DNA from: Bacteroidia bacterium
GTDB taxonomy: Bacteria > Bacteroidota > Bacteroidia > Bacteroidales > UBA12481
NCBI GenBank assembly: GCA_026391235.1
Contig: JAPLDV010000440.1
Span: 1 to 8,066, forward strand
Direction: 5' to 3'
DNA: 8,066 nt
Shown here: in pieces, positions 1-6,284 of the stretch
Position numbering within the stretch: position 1 is the stretch's first letter
How the letters are laid out: each line of letters begins with the position of its first letter
Translations under genes and position numbers: made by a program
Notes under the pieces: generated by a model
What the model was told of the DNA's origin: nothing
Seen by the model: only the letters and a program-made list of their open reading frames with translations
Databases searched by the model: none

Positions 1-443
1 AGAACCGCCAGCAGTGAGGTACAGCCGCCGTGCATGATTGCTGTTCCAAATCCTCTTACTATCCAGGTCAACAGGTTGCAATCCGGTTGAGCATTGAATA
101 AGTACCATAAATTTTCGACCAATGAAAATCCGGTTCCGACAGCAAACCCATAGATAGCTGCATCGACCATGAATCCTATCTTTTTTTTCGAGAACAGATA
201 AATAATGATCAGTGCTTTCAGTGTCTCTTCAATCACAGGGGAAACATACCGCGAAAAGAAACCAAAATCGACAGCCAACCATTTTGCAGTAGAAGTATTC
301 AGAAAGTAACTGGCCAACGTAATTATTATTCCCCATAACAAACAAAATATCAATATTTTAACTCGAACAAGCTTAAAGCTGTCGAGCAGAAAGAGAAACA
401 TCAGAAAGAGCAATACCGGGGAAAAACTAAAGACGATGTTCAT
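1..443 (-). CDS. PrsW-family glutamic-type intramembrane protease, C-terminus cut by window edge
   Basis: Translating the minus strand from the ATG at 443 gives 147 codons that stay open to base 1, so the 3' end is missing. The hydrophobic protein shows the three PrsW hallmarks: an EExxK motif (E72, E73, K76, within VIEETLKAL), an FxxxEN motif (F106, E110, N111) and a conserved histidine (H138, in IMHGG). Membrane-like stretches lie at about 5-20, 29-48, 66-84 and 92-112. PrsW in Bacillus subtilis cuts the anti-sigma factor RsiW inside the membrane; many family members elsewhere have no known substrate. The ATG is supported by an in-frame TAA 15-13 bases upstream, which excludes a longer form except by a very rare start codon. 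The leader is A/C-rich without a Shine-Dalgarno motif. The gene diverges from the channel gene at 824. Family assignment is firm; the substrate is unknown. Confidence 0.85.
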   Translation of the reverse strand, partial: MNIVFSFSPVLLFLMFLFLLDSFKLVRVKILIFCLLWGIIITLASYFLNTSTAKWLAVDFGFFSRYVSPVIEETLKALIIIYLFSKKKIGFMVDAAIYGFAVGTGFSLVENLWYLFNAQPDCNLLTWIVRGFGTAIMHGGCTSLLAV

Positions 444-823
444 GTTGGTTTGGTTTTAGCGGAATGACAAAGAAGATGTGCAAGGAATGATATTCAGTAA
501 TTAAAACACTGGATATTATGGGATAGAACAAACCCATGTATTAACCAGCCAGGAAGGCAAATATAAAAAAGTTCCATGAATATGAATGAGATCTAAACGA
601 GGGTTCGTAAAGGCAGAGACTATTGTGCCTCCCTGATCATGAATACATGCAAATGCAACTGAATCAATCCTTAGTTTAGAAATGAAATAAAAAGTATTTT
701 TGATGATACAATTATTTGTTAAATTCTTACTTTAACCGGTATACCAGAAGAACATGACCCTGTTCATCGTCTCGTCCCAGAAGGTCCCAAAGGCGATTGG
801 ATGGAATCACTTAACTCGAAAAG
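444..823. other. Divergent intergenic region, AT-rich, no gene seen
   Basis: These 380 bases separate the leftward protease gene from the rightward channel gene and should hold both promoters. I found no convincing protein; the longest small ORF noted, ATG at 754, is only 27 codons and reads like noise. Candidate signals are a Bacteroidota-type -7 element for the channel gene (695-702), a minus-strand TATATTTG (558-565) that could serve the protease gene but lacks a recognisable -33 element, a perfect 8-base palindrome GGTATACC (738-745), and an inverted repeat GAACA-N6-TGTTC (750-765). None is proven. No tRNA-like or riboswitch-like fold was recognised by eye. Confidence 0.6.
671..702 (+). 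promoter_or_regulatory. Possible Bacteroidota-type promoter of the channel gene
   Basis: TATTTTTG at 695-702 matches the Bacteroidota -7 consensus TAnnTTTG. A partial -33-like TTAG lies at 671-674, with a 20-base spacer. Transcription would start near 709, leaving a leader of about 115 bases before the ATG at 824. In an AT-rich region such a match can occur by chance, and the -33 element deviates from TTTG, so this is only a candidate. Confidence 0.25.
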
Positions 824-2185
824 ATGTCAATGATTAAAGAGAATTCCAGATTCAGGAACACCTGGGATGTTATCGTCCTGATCGCGATAATTGCCAGTTG
901 CATTATGATCCCGTTACAAACCATTTACCAGGACCCTGCTTTACGGATTCCTGTACCGTTGCTCTATTTTATTGACGGACTTCTTGTTATAGATATCATC
1001 CTCAACTTTTTCACTTCATACAGAAAATGGGGATTTGAGATATTCGATCGTAAAAAGATTGCCATTCATTATCTCAAAACATTATTCGTAATCGATTTGA
1101 TCGCTAACATTCCGTTAATCTATCAATTTAACATCGACCATGCCGGTTTTCTTCAATTATTACCTTTGTTCAGGTTACTACGACTGGTCAGGATGATTGT
1201 TATTTTGAAAAGGCTGGATGAAATGATCGGATCCCTATCAGGATACCTGAGAATTATAAGGGTGTTGTTGGTTATTTTGATCTTGACACACTGGGAGGCA
1301 TGTGCATGGTATCTGAGTGCTGAAATTGAAGGATTTCCCTCCGATTCCTGGATCGTCAGGCTCGGATTGCTGAATGAATCATCCGCTGCAAAATATCTTC
1401 ACTCCATCTATTGGACGGTCATTACCATGACCACCATAGGTTATGGTGATATCACCCCGGTAAGGGATTTGGAGTATATTTTTGCGACAGCCATTGCCCT
1501 GCTGGGAGCATCATCCTATGCTTACATTATAGCAAATTTGGCTTCTATGATCAGTAACCTGAATACTTCCCGTTCAGCATTTAAGAACCGGCTGGATGCG
1601 ATGACCCAGTATCTGTCGCACAGGAAGATTCCTCCTGAAGTAAAAAGGAAAATCAGGGATTATTATGAGTATCTCTGGGGGCGTTATAAAGGTTACAGGG
1701 AGAATGTCTTTTTTGAAGATATCCCGGATTCATTAAGAATTGAGATACTGATACATTTAACAAAAGAGTTTATTGATAAAGCACCTGTTTTTAAATACTG
1801 CTCACTGAATCTTCGGAATGAACTCTTAATGGCATTCAACCGGCAGACATTTCCACCAGAATCCTTCATTAGCAGGGAAGGAGATATCGGCAAAGCAATT
1901 TACTATATCGTGCAGGGCAAACTGCAGATCATTTCAGAAAAAGAGAATAAGATACATGGGATTCTGGGAGAAGGGGATTATTTCGGGGACTTGTCCATGA
2001 TCCTTAAAGAAAAGAAAACAGCTTCCGTAAAATCGATCACCTATTGCGACGTGTTCGTTTTGGATTTAAATGACTTCAACCGGATTAAAGCTGAATACCC
2101 GGAGTTCAATGAGGTGCTGAATAAGATGTCCAGCGAAAAAGTCGATAAAACCATTACCCTTGTCCTCGATGAAATTGTATTGTAA
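824..2185 (+). CDS. Cyclic-nucleotide-gated potassium channel (SthK/HCN-like), six TM plus CNBD
   Basis: The 453-residue inner-membrane protein is a complete six-helix channel that should assemble as a tetramer. S1 (about 14-34) follows a SRFRNTWD segment resembling the HCN pre-S1 region; S2 is at 46-65, S3 at 82-101, and S4 at 112-131 carries R117, R120, R123, K129 and R130. S5 is at 142-163, the pore helix about 191-200, the filter TMTTIGYGD at 201-209 (potassium type) and S6 at 214-244. A C-linker (about 245-325) leads to a cyclic-nucleotide-binding domain (about 325-430). Its phosphate-binding cassette, FGDLSMILKEKKTASV (387-402), has D389 where glutamate is usual and K398 where the phosphate-binding arginine is usual. 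Presence of the C-linker sets it apart from the short MloK1 type. Start: an in-frame TAA at 812-814 limits it to the ATG at 824 or the one at 830. It is a single gene, convergent with the ABC operon. Ligand (cAMP, cGMP or none) is not decided by sequence. Confidence 0.93.
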   Translation: MSMIKENSRFRNTWDVIVLIAIIASCIMIPLQTIYQDPALRIPVPLLYFIDGLLVIDIILNFFTSYRKWGFEIFDRKKIAIHYLKTLFVIDLIANIPLIYQFNIDHAGFLQLLPLFRLLRLVRMIVILKRLDEMIGSLSGYLRIIRVLLVILILTHWEACAWYLSAEIEGFPSDSWIVRLGLLNESSAAKYLHSIYWTVITMTTIGYGDITPVRDLEYIFATAIALLGASSYAYIIANLASMISNLNTSRSAFKNRLDAMTQYLSHRKIPPEVKRKIRDYYEYLWGRYKGYRENVFFEDIPDSLRIEILIHLTKEFIDKAPVFKYCSLNLRNELLMAFNRQTFPPESFISREGDIGKAIYYIVQGKLQIISEKENKIHGILGEGDYFGDLSMILKEKKTASVKSITYCDVFVLDLNDFNRIKAEYPEFNEVLNKMSSEKVDKTITLVLDEIVL

Positions 2186-2240
2186 TCATTAGAGTCTGTT
2201 TTCTTGCCACATACAAGGATGAGCGGTCAGCATCCGGCGG

Positions 2241-3263
2241 TTAGCGAATGATTGAATCCGTTTGAGCAAGCAGGTCTTCAGGGATCACCCAGTTTTCCTT
2301 CATCAGCCTTCTTACCGAGTCGTTGATAAACAATTTCTCCGGAACGATGTTTTTTATTTCTATCTGGTTGGTTGGCAGGCCATTGATAAGGGAAATAACC
2401 ATATCTCCGGCGGTTTGACCTACCTTGAAATAGTTTGCTCCCAGATTTGCCATTGCTCCTTCGGATGCATGGTTCGGATCGTTAGTGAACACTGGAATCC
2501 GGCTTTTGCTGGCAGCTCCCACCAGCAATTCCATCGCGGTCTCCACCACGTTATCTCCGCCGATCCATAGTGCTTCCACCCCTTTTGAACACACGGCCAG
2601 TGCGGCTTCATAAACCTGCGATATCGTTTCAACACTCATTTCCACCAGCTCGATACCCAACTGACCGCAGATAACCCGGGCCTTTTTAACACAAGCTTCG
2701 GAACAGGTTTCATTCGTACACCAAACCACTCCAACCTTTTTAAGGTCGGGTTTCATCCGCCGGGCAATTTTAAAGATGTCTTCAACCGGCTGAAAGGTGC
2801 CGATCCCGACCAGGTGGGCCGGATGCTGGCTGGCAGCAGGACCGGTAATCCCGACTCCCGAAGCTACGGGATCCGTGACGGCGCAAAATACATGCAACAC
2901 CTCGCCATGCTTATTGGCATTAGCCATTACCTGCAGTCCGGGGGTGCTGATAGTAACCACCATATCGAATTTTTCGTTCAGGATGTTCAGCGCGATTGTA
3001 TTGGCTGTAGCTAATTCTCCTTCAGCACAATATCTCCGGATTTCAACGCGGCCATTTTGAAAGGCTTCAGATGCCCTTATATTTTCCAGGAGACCCGTTT
3101 CGGTTCCTACCTGGAGCTTATTTGAATTGAACCGGAATATTGCAATCCTTGTTTTTTCGATATTCCGGGATGCTCCTTTCCTGTTTTGCAAATCGGAAAG
3201 CAGTAAAATGGCGCTTACCGCGAATAAAAAAAGCAGAGGCCGGATAAATCGTTTCATGCGCAT
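2241..3263 (-). CDS. ABC transporter substrate-binding protein, single domain (PF04392/COG2984)
   Basis: This 340-residue protein is the extracytoplasmic receptor of the neighbouring ABC importer. Residues 4-23 form a basic-then-hydrophobic signal sequence (KRFIRPLLFLFAVSAILLL) without a lipobox cysteine, so it is either cleaved or a membrane anchor. Family motifs follow: RIAIFRFNSN (39-48), the STPGLQ segment (106-111), VTDPVASGVG (129-138), the LKKVGVVW strand (174-181) and IGGDN (234-238). The ligand-loop segment that reads SE.NS in TrpX-like proteins is here NETCS (184-188), within a cysteine cluster C182, C187, C191, C199; this differs from both domains of the tandem paralogue upstream. 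Two ATGs, at 3263 and 3257, are equally plausible starts. It is the last visible gene of the operon, 12 bases after the ATPase stop, and converges on the channel gene 55 bases away. Family is certain, ligand is not. Confidence 0.9.
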   Translation of the reverse strand: MRMKRFIRPLLFLFAVSAILLLSDLQNRKGASRNIEKTRIAIFRFNSNKLQVGTETGLLENIRASEAFQNGRVEIRRYCAEGELATANTIALNILNEKFDMVVTISTPGLQVMANANKHGEVLHVFCAVTDPVASGVGITGPAASQHPAHLVGIGTFQPVEDIFKIARRMKPDLKKVGVVWCTNETCSEACVKKARVICGQLGIELVEMSVETISQVYEAALAVCSKGVEALWIGGDNVVETAMELLVGAASKSRIPVFTNDPNHASEGAMANLGANYFKVGQTAGDMVISLINGLPTNQIEIKNIVPEKLFINDSVRRLMKENWVIPEDLLAQTDSIIR

Positions 3264-3275
3264 GAATGAGTTGAT

Positions 3276-4088
3276 TTAAACATAGTTATTAATCAATAAT
3301 TCTGCCACTCCGGGATCGATCTGGTCTTTACGACGGAGTTCATCAAACAGGGAAAGCAAATCCGGTACTTTGAGCCTTTTTTTCTCAGCTCCCCGGAAAT
3401 CATATTTAATCTTGCCCTGATGCATCATGATGAGCCGGTCGCCCAGGTTAACTGCCTGTTGCATGGAATGGGTCACCATCAGTGTGGTCAGCTTGCCCTC
3501 GGTTACGATCCGGTCGGTTAGTTCGATCACCTTGCTGGCCGTTTTCGGATCGAGTGCGGCCGTATGCTCGTCGAGCAGCAGCAAATCGGGCTTGAGCCAG
3601 CTGGCCATCAGGAGGGTCAGGGCTTGCCGCTGGCCGCCCGATAGTTTTCCGATCGGGGTATTGAGCCGCTCCTCCAATCCCATATTCAGGGCTTTAACCC
3701 TATTCTTCAGTTCGCGGACCACAGAAGCCGGTAATCCCCATCCCAGTCCGCGTTTTTTACCCCGTTTGGCAGCAAGTGCGAGGTTTTCACCGATTGACAT
3801 ACCGGGGGCTGTACCGCTGAAGGGATTCTGAAACACCCGGCCGATCTGGCAGGCCCGTTTATGTTCGGGCCACCGGGTGATATTCCTGTTGTTCAGGACA
3901 ATCGTTCCGGTATCGGGGATGAAAGTACCTGCCACCGAGTTCAGCAAGGTTGATTTCCCTGAACCATTGGTACCCAGCACGCACACGAAGCTGCCATCCT
4001 CAATGGAAAGGCTTACATCCTCCAAGGCTTTCACCTCGTTTATTGTTCCGGTGTTAAAGGTTTTACAGATCTTCGATATTTCTAACAT
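3276..4088 (-). CDS. ABC transporter ATP-binding protein (COG1101, TrpZ-like)
   Basis: The 270-residue cytoplasmic ATPase powers the importer. All catalytic elements are intact: Walker A GTNGSGKST (39-47), Q-loop glutamine Q87 in RVFQNPF, signature LSGGQRQ (149-155), Walker B LLLLDE (169-174) with catalytic E174, D-loop ALDP (178-181) and switch histidine H207 in MVTHS. The segment FQNPFSGTAPGMSIGENLAL, followed by a basic KRGKKRGLGWG stretch (108-118), is characteristic of the COG1101 branch that pairs with TrpX/TrpY-like proteins rather than of branched-chain amino acid LivF/LivG proteins. With only one ATPase and one permease gene in view, homodimers are expected. The permease stop codon is 5 bases upstream, which implies translational coupling. 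The start ATG at 4088 gives the usual MLEISKICKTF beginning of the family. Confidence 0.95.
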   Translation of the reverse strand: MLEISKICKTFNTGTINEVKALEDVSLSIEDGSFVCVLGTNGSGKSTLLNSVAGTFIPDTGTIVLNNRNITRWPEHKRACQIGRVFQNPFSGTAPGMSIGENLALAAKRGKKRGLGWGLPASVVRELKNRVKALNMGLEERLNTPIGKLSGGQRQALTLLMASWLKPDLLLLDEHTAALDPKTASKVIELTDRIVTEGKLTTLMVTHSMQQAVNLGDRLIMMHQGKIKYDFRGAEKKRLKVPDLLSLFDELRRKDQIDPGVAELLINNYV

Positions 4089-4093
4089 GCTTT

Positions 4094-5023
4094 TTATCTG
4101 AATAGTTTAATCTTTTTTGTCTGCTTCATAAAGCCCGGCAATACCAGGGCCAGAAACACAAATGCCGCGGTTATCAGCTTAAGGTCATTGGGATTCATCC
4201 CCCAGCGAAGGGCAATGGCAACCAGAAGACGAAACAGTACCGCTCCGATAACCGCCCCGGTAATCACCAGTCCCAAACTGTTGTCACTGATCAATGCCTC
4301 TCCGATAATTACGCTCGCGAGGCCCCAAACCATCATCCCGATCCCCATCTGCACATCGGCAAATCCCTGGAACTGGGCCAGCATCGAACCTGACAGGGCA
4401 ATAAATCCATTCGACAGTGCAACGCCGAAGATAATCATCGATTTGGTGTTCACCCCGAGAGCTCTGATCATCTGACTATTATCGCCAGTTGCCCGCATAG
4501 CCGTACCGATATTGGTACGAAAAAACCACAACAACAGCAGGCTGAAGACTACGATGATCATCAAGCAAAAAAAGAGGGTCCACAGGTCCTTGGCAGGAAC
4601 GCTCCAACCGATCAGGTTAACTACCGCATCTTTCCCGGAAACTGTCAGGGAGAATTTCTCGAACCAGGTGAACAGGGTGTTCTGGGAAAGGAGAGGGACA
4701 TTACTTTTGCCCATCACATGCAGGTTAACCGAATAGAGTGCAGTCATCACTAAGATCCCTGATAGCAGCGGATTTATTTTAAACCGCGTATGGATCAGGC
4801 CGGTTGCCGATCCGGCCAGCATGCCGCCGGCGAAAGCCAGTACCGTAGCCAAAACCGGGTTGGTGCCGGCTACGATCAGAGAAGCTGTAATCGCAGCTCC
4901 GAATGTAAAGGACCCCTCAGCTGTAATATCCGGGAAATCAAATATCCGGAAGCTGATAAAACTTCCCAGAGCCAGCAATGCAAGAACAAGTCCGATGGTG
5001 ATTGATCCGATTAGTAGTGTCAT
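4094..5023 (-). CDS. ABC transporter permease (COG4120, TrpY-like, BPD_transp_2 fold)
   Basis: This 309-residue inner-membrane protein forms the translocation path. It has about eight or nine hydrophobic segments, roughly at 3-27, 39-51, 55-76, 84-100, 148-168, 195-217, 228-246, 250-272 and 281-297. The opening LLALGSFISFRIFDFPD followed by ITAEGSFTFGAA (33-44) and the LIHTRFKINPLLSGILVMT region (76-94) are diagnostic for the permeases that accompany PF04392 binding proteins. The cytoplasmic loop MRATGDNSQMIRALGVNT (176-193) is the likely site of contact with the ATPase. Its neighbours are the ATPase (5-base gap) downstream and the STAS protein (19-base gap) upstream. The ATG at 5023 is preceded by AAGG only 3 bases away, too close to be a convincing ribosome binding site. 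Confidence 0.93.
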   Translation of the reverse strand: MTLLIGSITIGLVLALLALGSFISFRIFDFPDITAEGSFTFGAAITASLIVAGTNPVLATVLAFAGGMLAGSATGLIHTRFKINPLLSGILVMTALYSVNLHVMGKSNVPLLSQNTLFTWFEKFSLTVSGKDAVVNLIGWSVPAKDLWTLFFCLMIIVVFSLLLLWFFRTNIGTAMRATGDNSQMIRALGVNTKSMIIFGVALSNGFIALSGSMLAQFQGFADVQMGIGMMVWGLASVIIGEALISDNSLGLVITGAVIGAVLFRLLVAIALRWGMNPNDLKLITAAFVFLALVLPGFMKQTKKIKLFR

Positions 5024-5042
5024 TGACCTTGGTTTTTAATCA

Positions 5043-6263
5043 TTAACTGAATTTTCCGATCCAGGCAACTCCCTGTTTAAAGGTACTGTCGCCTAATCCG
5101 GTGATTTCGCGGGAGTCAAAGATCAGGTGCAGCAAATCCTCAACGATACTGCTTTCAAACAAGTTCAGTACCAGGTTACCAGCCGAAATTTCCTTTTTAG
5201 GCAATGCCTGAAAGGGAAAAACTGCAATATGGGTATGAATGTAAGCGGATGAACCAGGTTTAACCGGGCGAAGGAATGATTTCAACGGCTCCTCCGGATA
5301 CAAAGCGTAAAATCCGAGCGAAACCGCAAGCATCCTGGAATAGGCCGGTTCTGTTGTAAAATTGATATTCTCCCGTATGCCGGGGAACTCAAACAGCGAT
5401 TTGCCGCCGACAGGAGGAGAACTAAGGCTCATCCCAACCAAACCGCCACTTTCAGCGATCATAAGAAACACAAACTGGCTTAATCCGGATGTTTGTACAA
5501 AGCCGTTTGCCAGGTCCCCCAACGAGATGCTTGGACTGAGTTCCATCGGCTCAAACGTGATCCGGTTTGAAAAATTTCCTTCGGCCTGCACAGAGCAGAG
5601 AGCATTGATTTCGGGTTCGAGCCTTCCGGTTTTTACCGTATAATCCGGGATTTTTGATCCGTCGGACGGCTTATAAACCAACGCATCCCCAAGGGCCAGA
5701 AATTCACCGTACCGGCTTTTGCAATCATCAAATCCCTCTCCTATGGCTCCGATCCCTATTCCGTACCGGTTGTCCGAGAATTTGATTTTCTGGTTGTCGC
5801 TGGCCGTGAATCCGGAAGTCAGGGCTAAACCGGGATTTCCGGTTAAGCGGATGGTCATCAATTCATTCGATAGGGATTCAATATCAAATCGATAGCGATT
5901 GATCTCCGTAAACTGCGATTCCGCCTTTTCCGTTGGAGCAGGTTCCTGTGCTCCTTCGGTCAGTATGTTTAGCATCCCAACCATTTTCAGCACCTCGGAT
6001 ACTGCACCGGATAAGTCTTCCAGAACAAACACACCCCCGATCTTCTTAATCTTTTTATACTGGTTGGCCAGAATCCGTATACCTGCAGAGCTAAGATACT
6101 GCACTCCCGCCATGTTCAGGTTAATATGATAGGAACCTTCCCGGACCAGACTGTTCAGGTAGTCGTCGAGATGCCCGGCCCAATTGGCATCCAGTCTTCC
6201 TTCCAGAAAAATCCGTTGTTCCTTCCCGGGAGGGCCTTTTCGTATTTCCAGTTTGTTATCCAT
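5043..6263 (-). CDS. STAS-domain (anti-sigma-factor antagonist-like) protein with unknown C-terminal domain
   Basis: The 406-residue protein has no signal peptide or membrane segment and should be cytoplasmic. Residues about 4-102 form a STAS domain: IFLEGRLDANWAG (18-30), INLNMAGVQYLSSAGIRIL (47-65) and a final helix EVLKMVGML (90-98). In SpoIIAA/RsbV-type antagonists the serine aligned with S59 of the SSAG motif (58-61) is phosphorylated by an anti-sigma kinase, so the switch residue is kept. A short linker rich in A, P, E and T (104-118) leads to about 285 residues that I do not recognise. They include a glycine-rich GIGIGAIGEGF (168-178), ESGGLVGMSLSSPPVGG (271-287), HTHIAVFPF (343-351) and GLGDSTFKQG (389-398). 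The gene lies between the tandem receptor (21-base gap) and the permease (19-base gap), so it is co-transcribed with the importer. Plausible roles are partner switching in response to transport or direct regulation of the transporter; neither is proven. The ATG at 6263 is preceded by an AT-rich leader without a Shine-Dalgarno motif. Confidence 0.85.
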   Translation of the reverse strand: MDNKLEIRKGPPGKEQRIFLEGRLDANWAGHLDDYLNSLVREGSYHINLNMAGVQYLSSAGIRILANQYKKIKKIGGVFVLEDLSGAVSEVLKMVGMLNILTEGAQEPAPTEKAESQFTEINRYRFDIESLSNELMTIRLTGNPGLALTSGFTASDNQKIKFSDNRYGIGIGAIGEGFDDCKSRYGEFLALGDALVYKPSDGSKIPDYTVKTGRLEPEINALCSVQAEGNFSNRITFEPMELSPSISLGDLANGFVQTSGLSQFVFLMIAESGGLVGMSLSSPPVGGKSLFEFPGIRENINFTTEPAYSRMLAVSLGFYALYPEEPLKSFLRPVKPGSSAYIHTHIAVFPFQALPKKEISAGNLVLNLFESSIVEDLLHLIFDSREITGLGDSTFKQGVAWIGKFS

Positions 6264-6284
6264 TCAATTGCAGGTTTTAATATA

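Noticed and set aside
754..837. Small ORF of 27 codons overlapping the channel gene start
   Set aside because: It has no ribosome binding site or recognisable composition and runs into the channel gene in another frame; it is probably chance. A leader peptide role cannot be tested from one sequence.
1693..1893. Minus-strand ORF of 66 codons inside the channel gene
   Set aside because: It lies antisense to the C-linker and binding-domain coding region, and nothing recognisable is encoded.
2186..2240. Possible bidirectional terminator between the convergent channel and receptor genes
   Set aside because: The only inverted repeat found is GGATG-N9-CATCC (2217-2235). A 5-base stem with a 9-base loop and no flanking U-tract on either strand is too weak to call a rho-independent terminator.
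2262..2570. Plus-strand ORF of 102 codons inside the single-domain receptor gene
   Set aside because: It is antisense to a gene with clear family motifs, and its translation shows no domain or plausible composition. The other plus-strand ORFs within 2797-7415 were rejected for the same reason.
3276..5023. Branched-chain amino acid (Liv) type transporter
   Set aside because: The permease shares the broad fold, but the FRIFDFPDITAEGSF opening, the FQNPFSGTAPGMSIGENL segment of the ATPase and the PF04392 receptors place the system in the TrpXYZ-like group instead.
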